Part shown: positions 8,233 through 16,450 of the stretch, one piece after another | How positions within the stretch are numbered: position 1 is the first letter of the stretch | Layout of the letters: each line of letters starts with the position of its first letter | Assembly: GCF_000208925.1 (NCBI RefSeq) | Contig: NW_001915104.1 | Location: forward strand, 5,833-23,379 | Reading direction: 5' to 3' | DNA length: 17,547 bases | Source of the DNA: Entamoeba histolytica HM-1:IMSS | Lineage: Eukaryota > Evosea > Mastigamoebida > Endamoebidae | The notes under the pieces: generated by a model | What the model was told of the DNA's origin: nothing | The model's database searches: none | The model's input: the letters and a program-made list of their open reading frames with translations, nothing else | Program-made: the position numbers and the translations under genes

Positions 8233-10233
8233 ATGCAGAGAGATAATCCAAATAATATGAAACGAATAAGAAGAAAAATGATGTCACTAAATATTCCAAC
8301 AAGACCATTTTTATTAACAGAAAACACAGGATCAATTATTCCAACATTAAGTGAGATTATTTTAGATTCTTTCGGTAGATTTGAACAAAACTTTTCATCT
8401 CAACAAGAACAGACACCAATTGCTCTTCCACCTGTTTTAGCAAGTAAATTAATTTATCGAATATCAAATAATCCAAATGCAAGTGAATCAGATTTAAATA
8501 TTATTCTTTTCAGAATACTTTCTTCAGGAACACCATTACAAGTAATTGATCTTCATCATACCCATTTATTAACTAAATTTACCTGTATGAATTTATCACA
8601 ACTTTGTAATAATGTTTCTATTACTACACTTAATATTTCATATGCAACTGGAATTTCATCAGAATCATTAAAAGTATTATTTAGGTCATTTAAACAATTA
8701 AAATATTTAAATACTGAAGCATGTGTTGGATTTGATGATAATGCATTTATTTCATTATTAACTATTCATCCACCACTTGAAGTAATAGTTATTTCTAATT
8801 GTCCAAAAATTAGTGATAAAAGTGTTATTGAATTAAAGAATATTAATTCATTAATATCATTTAAAGCTAATAATATTCAATTAACAATTTCTAGTATTTC
8901 AGTACTTCATGGACTTAAAGAAATAGAGTTAATGGGAAATAATTGTTTAGATGATCAATGTTTATTAAAAATATCACAACTCAATCCTGATTTAACAAGA
9001 ATATGTTTTGGAAATAGTAGATTAAGTGATGAAGCACTTCAAAGACTTCTTCAACAATTAAATGGAAATTTAATTTCATTAAATCTTTCAGGATGTACAA
9101 GAGCTGGACCAATGACATTAGCACAATTATTTAATTCACAATTTAAATTAAAGTATTTAAATCTTGCTAATTGTTTTGGAATTAATGGAGATTCAATTTT
9201 AGAGTCATACCATCCTATGTTTCGTTCAACTCTCTTTCGTTGGTTAGAAGAAATAGAATATCTTAATATTTCTGGTTGTATTCGTCTTTCAGAAGAATTT
9301 ATTACTACAACGCTTATTGCATCTCCACAATTAAGAAGTTTGATATTAGATGATACTGCTGTCACAGATCAATGTTTACAAGAATTTATTCAATCTTCTA
9401 TTACTTATAATCAAACTGTTAGAAGATCAATTCATACACCAGGAATGAAAGTTCATCCTTTAACTTTATCACTTAAAAGATGTATTAGATTAACTGATAA
9501 TGCATATACAAATCTTTTTCAAACAAGAGGTGTAGATTTGATATCACTTAATCTTTCTTTTTGTAATAGTTTATCTAGTTTATCATTAAATGTATTTAGT
9601 TTATATTCAAATACATTAACAAGTTTTTATGCATCAAATAATGATATGATTTCAGAATATAGTTGGTTAAAATTTATTGCTTCATGTCCACAATTAAGAG
9701 TATTATTTTTATCAAATAATAGAGGAATAACAAATGAAGTTATTAATCAAATTAAAATATCTTGTCCTTTAATCTCCCATTTAGATATTTCTTCATGTCT
9801 TTCTATTAATCAATTTGTTATTCCAATATTATGTAAAATGCAATCATTAGAATATATTGATATTTCTTTTGATGTAATGATTAATGAAGATGGTATTATT
9901 TCACTTGTAAATAGTTTAACTAGACTTTCTACTTTTTGTATGCAAGGAATTGCTTTTAAACAAAGTTATTTATTCACTGAAGAAGCTCAATGGTTAAATT
10001 CTTTAAAACTTAATTTTATTCCAATGTGTGGTGATGATGTAATGAGAAATATTGCTTCTTATTGTCCATTATTAACTTCTGTTGAACTTCGTATGTGTAG
10101 TGGAGTAACTGATAATGGAATTGAAATGTTATTACAAAAATGTACTAAAATATCTCATCTTGTTCTTGGTGGAACTTCTATTTCTCAATTTAAAATGATG
10201 GAACTTGTTGGAAGAGGTTTGTTTATTGCTTAA
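8233..10233 (+). CDS. Leucine-rich-repeat protein, AMN1/FBXL/Rad7 type
   Basis: This 666-aa protein consists of about 19 leucine-rich repeats of 24-30 residues from about residue 130 to the C-terminus. The repeats are of the cysteine-containing type seen in FBXL F-box proteins, AMN1 and Rad7. Examples are LISLNLSGCTRAGPMTLAQL, LKYLNLANCFGINGDS and LTSVELRMCSGVTDNGI. Such arrays bind protein partners and often pick substrates for ubiquitin ligases. I see no clear F-box. Instead the N-terminus has TLSEIILDSF (38-47), close to an elongin BC-box, and LPPVLASKLI (65-74), close to a cullin-box LPxxL pattern. The first 25 residues are basic. The ATG at 8233 is the first in frame; Met9 (8257) is possible. 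There is no signal peptide or membrane segment, so it is probably cytosolic or nuclear. Its substrate and function are unknown. Confidence 0.8.
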   Translation: MQRDNPNNMKRIRRKMMSLNIPTRPFLLTENTGSIIPTLSEIILDSFGRFEQNFSSQQEQTPIALPPVLASKLIYRISNNPNASESDLNIILFRILSSGTPLQVIDLHHTHLLTKFTCMNLSQLCNNVSITTLNISYATGISSESLKVLFRSFKQLKYLNTEACVGFDDNAFISLLTIHPPLEVIVISNCPKISDKSVIELKNINSLISFKANNIQLTISSISVLHGLKEIELMGNNCLDDQCLLKISQLNPDLTRICFGNSRLSDEALQRLLQQLNGNLISLNLSGCTRAGPMTLAQLFNSQFKLKYLNLANCFGINGDSILESYHPMFRSTLFRWLEEIEYLNISGCIRLSEEFITTTLIASPQLRSLILDDTAVTDQCLQEFIQSSITYNQTVRRSIHTPGMKVHPLTLSLKRCIRLTDNAYTNLFQTRGVDLISLNLSFCNSLSSLSLNVFSLYSNTLTSFYASNNDMISEYSWLKFIASCPQLRVLFLSNNRGITNEVINQIKISCPLISHLDISSCLSINQFVIPILCKMQSLEYIDISFDVMINEDGIISLVNSLTRLSTFCMQGIAFKQSYLFTEEAQWLNSLKLNFIPMCGDDVMRNIASYCPLLTSVELRMCSGVTDNGIEMLLQKCTKISHLVLGGTSISQFKMMELVGRGLFIA

Positions 10234-10480
10234 ATTCACCTTCTTTTTTTATGAATTTCAACAGATGTACAATTTAATCCTTTGTATTTATTCATTTGTC
10301 TTTTTTTTTATTTCTTTCTTTTTCATTATCTAAAAGATTCAAATAAAATTTTCTATTCTTTCTATTCTATTTTTTAACTTTAATTTCTAATTAGAAGGAA
10401 TGTTGTTGTTAGTGATGATTCTTTTACTTGACTCTTTTATGAAATACTCTACCTTTTGTAAAAAAAAAAGAAATTATTCA
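10234..10480. other. Intergenic region between LRR and kinase genes
   Basis: This 247-nt spacer has no gene. It starts with T-rich 3' flank (TTCTTTTTTTATG after the LRR stop, as expected near an Entamoeba poly(A) site). It ends in the A10 run at 10460-10469 just upstream of the kinase core promoter. Confidence 0.5.
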
Positions 10481-10499
10481 AATGAACTATAAATATTCA
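10481..10499 (+). promoter_or_regulatory. Core promoter of the kinase gene: GAAC box plus initiator
   Basis: AATGAACT at 10481-10488 is an exact match to the Entamoeba GAAC element. AAATATTCA at 10491-10499 differs in one base from the Entamoeba initiator AAAAATTCA. Upstream, GTAAAAAAAA (10458-10467) sits at about the distance expected for the TATA-like box. Transcription starting in the initiator would leave a leader of about 16-20 nt to the ATG at 10515, the length typical of these organisms. The ATG at 10482 would then lie inside the promoter. Confidence 0.6.
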
Positions 10500-10514
10500 G
10501 TATTTATTTATTGG

Positions 10515-12845
10515 ATGAGTTTAATAGAACAAGTCCAATTAAGAACAACAAAAAAAGAATTAGTAATAGTTAATGAAGAGAGAAATATAAATAATGAAGT
10601 TAATTTAACTTTTCTTCGATACAATACAACGAAAAATCCATTAATTTGTGTAGTTATGAAATCACTTATTGAAAATGAATTAACTCAAACTATTCATTTT
10701 AGAAAAGGATTTAAGACTATAGATATTATTCAAAATTCTCCAATAACTTGTTTATTAAATGAATTTATTAAAAATGAAAGAATTAGTTTTGAGACAGCAT
10801 CTAAAATCCCATTATTTGAATGTCTTATGTCAGATATCTTTCAATTCATAATCAAATATCATTCATTATTACCAGAATTAACTATTGATGATTTTTATTT
10901 CAGTAATATTCATAATAAAACTTCTGTTTTTGGAGAGTTTTATTTTCTTTTTAGACTCGAATCACAAACAACATTATATTTTCTTTCAAAGAATCAATTA
11001 AAAGAATGTTTGGAGAAAAAAGAGTATGGAGAATGGAACAAAGAAACATTGGATTATTTGTGGAAAAAATATGTAGAATCTAAAAAACCATCTTCATTAA
11101 ATTGTAATAATTTAAGGAGTTTCTTTCAATCAATTAAAAGAGCAATAGAATTGAAAGATATGAAATTAAAAAGAAAAACAAATGAAAAACTTCCTTTGTA
11201 TTGTGATTTTGATTTATTTTTGGCAAGAATAAGAAAGACACAGAAAGTTGAAGAAATACTCCAAGACAATTTCATTGTTAAATGTTTACAAAGAAAGATT
11301 CCATTCATTATTGATAGAAAATATATTCAAATTGATGATGAAAGAAATGAGATTAATCTTCAAGAATATTATCCATTAATAATAAAAAAGTTCAATGATG
11401 AATATATATTTTTAAAACACATAAATAAAATTTATAAAATTGATGCTAAAAAGTATTATATAGGAAGTGGTGGATTTGGTATTGTTTTAAAAGGAAAGTA
11501 TTTCAATACAAATGATTGGATAAATCATGCATGTATTTTATCAACAAATAATCCATCAATTAAAAAGAAATGTGAATTGTGGAAGAAGAAAATATTGAAA
11601 GAAAATAAATATCAACAATATGAAGATGTTGCTATAAAAATATTCACTTTAAAAGATAAAAATATCTCATTAAAAGAAGTTAAAATGTTAACTGCATTAT
11701 ATGATATTCCTTGTTTAATTAAATCATATGGAATAGTTCATATTGTTACACATTATCAAGAGTATTATCAAAATAATTCAATAGATGATACTTTTGATAG
11801 CATTGCAACAATAACAAAGTTATATAATGAAAGTACATTAACAGAATATGTTACAAATGAATTAAAAAATGGAAAGAAACAATTAAAAGAAAGAAATATT
11901 GAAGAAATGATATTTATGATATTAGATATTATGAATGGAGCATCTGCATTAGGAAGACTTGATATATGGCATAGAGATCATAAAGGAGATAATATATTTG
12001 TATATAAAAAAGAAGGGAAAAGAAGATGTGTTATTGGAGATATTGGATGTGCCAGATGTATAACAAAAAAAGAACTTTATTTGGATATAAAGAAAACAAA
12101 TATTTGTAGTTATGGAAGAGGTGATACTAGAAAAGATAATGACATTTATAAAGTAGGATTATGTCTTATTGATTTTCTTATGGAAAATACAAGAATTGAT
12201 GAATTTATAACAAATATACTTGGAATGGGAAATGAATGGGTTATTGCAGATCAACTTCTTTATGAAAGAATTAATGAATATATTAAACAATGTTCAATTA
12301 TAGGATGTAATCAAAAACAAAAAGAGTTTTATGAATTATTGAGAAGAATTATTCAATATTGTATTTCAAGATATAATAGTAATCAAAATGATAGTCAATA
12401 TAGATGGGATATTTTTGAAGAATATATTGAAGAATTAAGAATCTTTTGTAAAAATACATTTAATTTAGAGTATTTATCATATAAAAATTATCAACAAATT
12501 CATAGTTTATGTATTACAATGACAATGTTATGTTATTCTCAAGAAGTTAATATTTATCAACAATGTTATCATCCATTTCATTTTGATTCTATTCTTAAAT
12601 TAGCAATACAAAATAAATATAATGAATTATTTTATTCTCCTCATCATTTCTATATTTGTGTTTTAGAATTAATATGGTATGTAACAGAAAATAAATGTGA
12701 TAATATATTTATATCTTTAATAATGAAATTATTATATAGTATTGTTCATGATGTATTTCCAATATATTTTATAAATCATCCTTTCTACTATCAACAAGCT
12801 TCTACTCTCCAACAACTCTTACAATGTCTTTTAAATGAAAATTAA
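10515..12845 (+). CDS. Protein kinase with unusual N-terminal half
   Basis: The protein is 776 aa from the ATG at 10515. The frame stays open to an ATG at 10482 (787 aa), but that codon overlaps the GAAC box, so 10515 is preferred. In the 776-aa numbering the kinase domain runs from about 315 to 600. It has a glycine loop GSGGFGIV (317-324), lysine VAIK (Lys375), catalytic loop HRDHKGDN (486-493, Asp488) and metal-binding DIG (509-511) in place of DFG. D543-IYKVG fits the start of helix F. All catalytic residues are present, so it is probably active, but the activation segment is short and lacks a recognisable APE. A 35-residue insert lies between the glycine loop and the lysine. Residues 90-140 (ASKIPLFECLMSDIFQFI, then YHSLLPELTIDDFYFSN) look like a decayed kinase C-lobe, so a tandem pseudokinase-kinase is possible. 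The C-terminal 170 residues match nothing I recognise. There is no signal peptide or membrane span. Substrate is unknown. Confidence 0.8.
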   Translation: MSLIEQVQLRTTKKELVIVNEERNINNEVNLTFLRYNTTKNPLICVVMKSLIENELTQTIHFRKGFKTIDIIQNSPITCLLNEFIKNERISFETASKIPLFECLMSDIFQFIIKYHSLLPELTIDDFYFSNIHNKTSVFGEFYFLFRLESQTTLYFLSKNQLKECLEKKEYGEWNKETLDYLWKKYVESKKPSSLNCNNLRSFFQSIKRAIELKDMKLKRKTNEKLPLYCDFDLFLARIRKTQKVEEILQDNFIVKCLQRKIPFIIDRKYIQIDDERNEINLQEYYPLIIKKFNDEYIFLKHINKIYKIDAKKYYIGSGGFGIVLKGKYFNTNDWINHACILSTNNPSIKKKCELWKKKILKENKYQQYEDVAIKIFTLKDKNISLKEVKMLTALYDIPCLIKSYGIVHIVTHYQEYYQNNSIDDTFDSIATITKLYNESTLTEYVTNELKNGKKQLKERNIEEMIFMILDIMNGASALGRLDIWHRDHKGDNIFVYKKEGKRRCVIGDIGCARCITKKELYLDIKKTNICSYGRGDTRKDNDIYKVGLCLIDFLMENTRIDEFITNILGMGNEWVIADQLLYERINEYIKQCSIIGCNQKQKEFYELLRRIIQYCISRYNSNQNDSQYRWDIFEEYIEELRIFCKNTFNLEYLSYKNYQQIHSLCITMTMLCYSQEVNIYQQCYHPFHFDSILKLAIQNKYNELFYSPHHFYICVLELIWYVTENKCDNIFISLIMKLLYSIVHDVFPIYFINHPFYYQQASTLQQLLQCLLNEN

Positions 12846-12938
12846 CTTTTCTTTATTTCTTATTTTAATTATCTCATAACCAATTAAATCTTTTTAAATT
12901 AATTAAATAAATTGAAATGAACAGTGAAAAACAATATA
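12846..12938. terminator. Convergent 3' ends of kinase and SDE2 genes
   Basis: The 93-nt spacer separates two stop codons facing each other. It is T-rich after the kinase stop (TTTTCTTTATTTCTTATTTT), consistent with an Entamoeba poly(A) region (TAWTT-like signals and T runs). The two transcripts probably overlap at their 3' ends. Confidence 0.4.
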
Positions 12939-13511
12939 TTAAAAAGGATTAAGAATATCTAATTCATTTTCTTCGTGTTTTATTTTCTTTCCATTATTAT
13001 CTTTATTTTCTTCTTTTTTTCTTTTAATTCCTCCTTCATTCATATAACAATCAATCTTTCTTAATAACTTTTTTGTTGTATTTTCAGTTAGAAGAATATC
13101 TTCTTCTTTCTTCAAATTATATTCTTCTTCCATTTCTTTTTCTTTTTTTATTTTCATTTCTTTCAACTCAACTTGTCTTTCCTCTTTTCTTTCTAATTCT
13201 TTCTCTGTCCGGATTTGATATATTCGTTTTCCTGTATTTAAATCTCGGCTCATATCATAATAATCTTCTGGTAAATTCTCTTTCTTCTTTGATTTTATTT
13301 CTTTTCCTTTTAATAACGCTCCAAATCCACCTTTCCCTCCATGTGCTCTTATTATTAAATCAAGAACTTCTCCATTATGTCCTTCATATTTTAATTTCCC
13401 ATTCTTAATTAAATAAAAGTATTGTCTTGGAATATTGAAGTATTGTGAAATAAAATCAATTGTTGTTCCTTCGTTAAATGAATGAATACCATGATAGGTT
13501 ACTTGAAACAT
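12939..13511 (-). CDS. SDE2: SDE2 homologue, ubiquitin-fold splicing and genome-stability factor
   Basis: This 190-aa protein has the plan of Sde2 family members. Residues 1-59 form a ubiquitin-like fold (MFQVTYHG start, YFYLIKNGKL in the middle) ending in HGGKGGFGALLKG at 57-69, the invariant processing site. In fission yeast and humans a deubiquitinase cuts after the GG, leaving a C-terminal Sde2 that begins with Lys (here Lys60). That product joins the spliceosome for excision of particular introns; in human cells it also acts in replication-stress responses. DMSRDLNTGKRIYQIRTEKEL (86-106) matches the conserved segment after the cut. The remainder is a charged coiled coil (105-137) and a basic, probably nuclear-targeting tail (KRKKEEN, GKKIK). 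It is shorter than fungal and animal forms and lacks an obvious extra C-terminal domain. It is convergent with the kinase gene and divergent from the membrane-protein gene. Confidence 0.85.
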   Translation of the reverse strand: MFQVTYHGIHSFNEGTTIDFISQYFNIPRQYFYLIKNGKLKYEGHNGEVLDLIIRAHGGKGGFGALLKGKEIKSKKKENLPEDYYDMSRDLNTGKRIYQIRTEKELERKEERQVELKEMKIKKEKEMEEEYNLKKEEDILLTENTTKKLLRKIDCYMNEGGIKRKKEENKDNNGKKIKHEENELDILNPF

Positions 13512-13533
13512 AATGATTTAGTTTATTGAGTTT

Positions 13534-13545
13534 CTTTAAAATAAC
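13534..13545 (-). promoter_or_regulatory. TATA-like box of the SDE2 gene
   Basis: Read on the minus strand this is GTTATTTTAAAG, close to the Entamoeba TATA-like consensus GTATTTAAAG. It ends 23 nt before the SDE2 ATG, a reasonable spacing for a very short leader. The rest of the 214-nt divergent spacer to 13725 shows no exact GAAC box. Confidence 0.4.
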
Positions 13546-13725
13546 AAAATTTATTTTTCTTTATTTTTTGTGTTTTTCTATTTCTAAAATAAAATAAAAA
13601 AAAAACACATTTTAATCATCATTAAATTTAAAATTGTGGGATAGATAAATTTTCGTTTCTTATTTATTTCAGGAAAGAGAAACAAAACCATCTCAGAATT
13701 CAACTGCATAACACTTAACTACTAA

Positions 13726-14399
13726 ATGGATAACTCAGATAAAGAATCAGCAACACCACTACTCATTACATTATTTATTATTGTATTGATTGTTAGTATT
13801 CTTACTGTCATGGTTAAGATATTAATTAATTATTTGTTTGTTAATTCTTATGTATCTTCTTTCATAGTCATTCTTTCTATCATTTTTTTTTCACTCATTT
13901 CCTTAGAAAAACTCAACAAACAATTGACCGAAGTTATATCATTAACTCTAGAAGAATTAGTGAACCAAGAACAATCGTAACACAATTTTCTTCTCCTTCA
14001 TGTTCATCATCATTAACAAACTCTCTCCCTTCTCAAAGACTTAGCAATTCATCATCACTTCAACTTTCTTCAACACCTTCAACAACTATCTTACGTCCTG
14101 ATGAATTACCTCAAGTTCAACCAGTATATTATCTCGATGAGAATGAAGACAACGAAATTGACAAATATTACAATCAAGGAAATGATTATAACTCTCAATT
14201 CCTTTCAATGTACTACCAGAACTTAAACACATTCTCTTCTCCTAAGTCTAGTCAAGATCGTACTGTTTCATATTCAATCGACCCATTTACTCCTCATCAT
14301 CCATCATATAGTAGAAGCAGTTCTTCTCTTACAAAAACATGTAATCGACCCATTACATCAATTAGTATTTCTCCATCATCTTCTGAATTTATCAATTGA
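13726..14399 (+). CDS. Two-exon gene: 200-aa single-pass membrane protein with Ser-rich tail
   Basis: Exon 1 is 13726-13835 and exon 2 is 13907-14399; joining them gives 201 codons ending in TGA at 14397-14399. Without splicing the frame stops at 13980. With splicing it stays open for 164 more codons, and a frame fragment starting at 14208 falls exactly in register. The protein has a short acidic/polar N-terminus (1-10) and one hydrophobic segment (about 11-37, PLLITLFIIVLIVSILTVMV). A basic stretch with RRISEPR (51-57) follows, then about 140 residues rich in Ser, Thr, Asn, Gln and Pro. By the positive-inside tendency the long tail probably faces the cytosol (a signal-anchor). RRISEP fits a basophilic-kinase and 14-3-3 mode-1-like site (RxxSxP). 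I recognise no family. An adaptor or signalling membrane protein is possible but unproven. The weak initiator-like CAGAATTCA at 13694-13702 lies 24 nt upstream. Confidence 0.7.
13836..13906 (+). other. 71-nt spliceosomal intron, GTTTGT...CTTAG
   Basis: It begins GTTTGTTAATTC, the hallmark Entamoeba 5' splice site. It ends with a long pyrimidine tract (CATTTTTTTTTCACTCATTTCC) followed by TTAG. The length is typical for the genus, and because 71 is not a multiple of three, removal restores a long frame. A nearer CATAG at 13863-13867 would give a 32-nt intron, too short to be likely. Confidence 0.75.
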
Positions 14400-14452
14400 C
14401 TGATTTGTGTTTTGTATATCAAAGCTTTTGAGAAAAAACTGAAAAAAGCATT

Positions 14453-14965
14453 ATGTCTGGAAAGAAAACGTTTGACAAAAAACCGAGAAAGACACATGAA
14501 ACGTCACGAGAGAAATGGCACCGAAGAACAAAATATTACGCACAAGGTAAAACAAAAGAAAAGATTGAACAACTGAAACAAATGAAGAAAAATGAAAAGA
14601 AGATTGAGAAACTTATTGCTGAGAATGCCAACCCTAATTCATTTTATGACAAATACTTTAAAGGAGAGTTAGATGATGAGATGGAAGAAGAAAACAATGT
14701 AGGATTTAAAGAACTTATCAAAAACCAAGAAAAACAACAAACTAAAAAAACTATCCAACAAGCAAGAGAAGAACGAAAAGAAATAATAAAAGAGAAAAAG
14801 AAAGAGTTGGAAGAACAAAAATTGAACCAACTTGAAAGAGAGAAAAGAAAAAAAGAAAAGTTAAAGGAAAAGAAAATTTTACTTCAAAAAACTAAGAAAG
14901 GTCAACCAATAATGAATAATATAATGAATAAGTTATTGAAAGATATTGAACATCAACAACAATAA
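14453..14965 (+). CDS. FYV7: FYV7/TAP26-like rRNA-processing protein
   Basis: This 170-aa, very basic protein is almost entirely helical. A Lys/Arg-rich start (1-35, MSGKKTFDKKPRK and REKWHRRTKYY) could bind RNA and target the nucleolus. An acidic patch (71-81) follows. A long charged coiled coil (about 90-145) leads into KTKKGQPIMNNIMNKLLKDIE (146-166). The ending (T/K)KGQPxMxxxMxxLLxxI is the mark of the Fyv7/CCDC59 (TAP26) family, small nucleolar proteins needed in 18S rRNA maturation in yeast. The assignment rests mainly on that C-terminal motif plus size and charge, as the rest is low-complexity. It starts only 53 nt after the stop of the membrane-protein gene on the same strand, so its promoter must be very compact or overlap that gene's 3' end. 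No introns are needed. Confidence 0.6.
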   Translation: MSGKKTFDKKPRKTHETSREKWHRRTKYYAQGKTKEKIEQLKQMKKNEKKIEKLIAENANPNSFYDKYFKGELDDEMEEENNVGFKELIKNQEKQQTKKTIQQAREERKEIIKEKKKELEEQKLNQLEREKRKKEKLKEKKILLQKTKKGQPIMNNIMNKLLKDIEHQQQ

Positions 14966-14983
14966 TTTGAATGATTTTTTTTT
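14963..14983 (+). terminator. Probable poly(A) signal after the FYV7-like gene
   Basis: TAATTT overlaps the TAA stop codon and fits the Entamoeba poly(A) motif TA(A/T)TT. A run of nine T (14975-14983) follows within 10 nt, the usual arrangement in these compact 3' ends. Confidence 0.4.
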
Positions 14984-16450
14984 ATTGTTTTTATTAGTTT
15001 GGTATTATGGAATTTAAAAAAAAAACTAAAAAATACAATACGTCATAACTTCTCTTTAGAAATATAAAACCATAAATCAAATATCTTTATTCAGAATATC
15101 CTTTTCTATACTACAATTTATTGTAGTAATATTAGTTTTTCTAATTTTTGTTAAACAATTTATTGGTTCTATTGTTCTTTAAATTGGAATAGAGTTATTC
15201 AATGTGTTTTATAATACTTATTCATTATACATATTTTCTTTTTCAAAATAAATAATAAATTGTCCTTTAAAAGAATGTTTTGTTTTGATTAGTGTAATAT
15301 AATCAATAAAATAAAACTAATATAATACAAGACGTTAATTTGATATGATTTTTCTTGTTTTTTTTTTAAATAAACAATAGAGTATAGTTTTATTATCAGA
15401 TTCTTTTATTTGTTTCTATATACATTTAGAGTATTATCTATACTTTTATGATATTTTGATTTTAGGTTTGATAACAAAATAGTATAAATATTAACGATAG
15501 TTCAAATTAATTATATAAGTGTCGATTCAATTTATTATCGTTTTATTAAATAAGTTTATACTAGTTTACAATGTTGTAATTGAAACAAATCCATATTATT
15601 AATTAGTTGAAGTAATAACTTCATTTGATAATATAATATTTGAATTTACTATGATTTCATTTTGAGTTGGTATTTGAATTGTATAATTAAAATCAATTTT
15701 TTATACTGTACTTATTTTATTGTTTTGCCATGAGTATTATATTTCGTTTTATTTGAATAATATTATGTTTTTATTTTATTATTATCAATAAAGTTTTCAA
15801 TTAATGTAGTATATTGTAATTCATTCTTTATAATTCAAAGTAATAATATTAATTCATTAACAATATTTTAACAATTATATTAATTTTTCGTGATATACCA
15901 ATACAATGTATTATTGTTTAGACATATATAAGTTCATTATTACATAATATTAACTTTATAAAACAATACTTTATCGTAATTATTTTATTATTGGTAAGTT
16001 ATTTGATTTCAATATTAATCAATTTAACATGTATTTGAATTGATTCTGTTTTATTTATTTTATCATTTCATAATTACTAGTCGTGTTATTTGTTATTATT
16101 CATAAATATATTTGATCAATAACTTCAAATTTCTTCATTAAAAAGAACTTTTCATAAAACAGTGTTTGTTCAATTTTTCAATGTGTAATGTTTCATCAGA
16201 AATAGTATATGTAGACATATGAACTAGTAACAATAATACAGTGTAAGAAATAAAATGTAGATAGAAGTAGATAATGTTTGAAAATGACTATAACATTTAT
16301 CTGATTTTTCATTTTCAGTAATAGAACATTCTCTTTTATATTTAGATTATTTATTTTTCTTTAATTTAGTTATTTGTTATTTTGAATGATTGTAAAAAAT
16401 ATCAAATTCAATAAGTCTTGTCATTATTCAACTTTATTAATTCTCAATTT
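14984..16450. other. Gene-free AT-rich region, about 1.5 kb
   Basis: All frames are broken by frequent stops and I see no tRNA-like, snRNA-like or rRNA segment. The composition is strand-balanced, unlike the flanking repeats, and not obviously tandem. It separates the last gene from the right inverted repeat, as 613-2073 does on the left. Confidence 0.55.

Noticed and set aside
8099..8238. Possible intron ending at the CAG overlapping the LRR start (TTTTTTGTTCTTTCAATGCAG)
   Set aside because: The only nearby donor is GTAAAT, not the GTTTGT used in Entamoeba, and there is no upstream exon with coding character.
8084..8335. 83-aa minus-strand Phe/Leu-rich frame
   Set aside because: It overlaps the start of the LRR gene on the opposite strand, and its composition mirrors the A/G-rich leader region.
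9051..9365. 104-aa minus-strand frame with normal-looking composition
   Set aside because: It is wholly antisense to the LRR repeats, which make a coherent protein in the other direction.
13073..13408. 111-aa plus-strand frame
   Set aside because: It is antisense to the SDE2 coding region, with Leu/Phe/Ser bias from the complement of Lys/Glu codons.
13726..13980. Unspliced 84-aa membrane protein
   Set aside because: A typical GTTTGT...TAG intron lies inside it, and splicing extends the frame to 200 aa. The unspliced C-terminus is translated from intron and out-of-frame sequence.
14208..14399. Separate 63-aa Ser-rich protein
   Set aside because: It is the in-register end of exon 2 of the spliced gene; the ATG at 14208 is an internal methionine.
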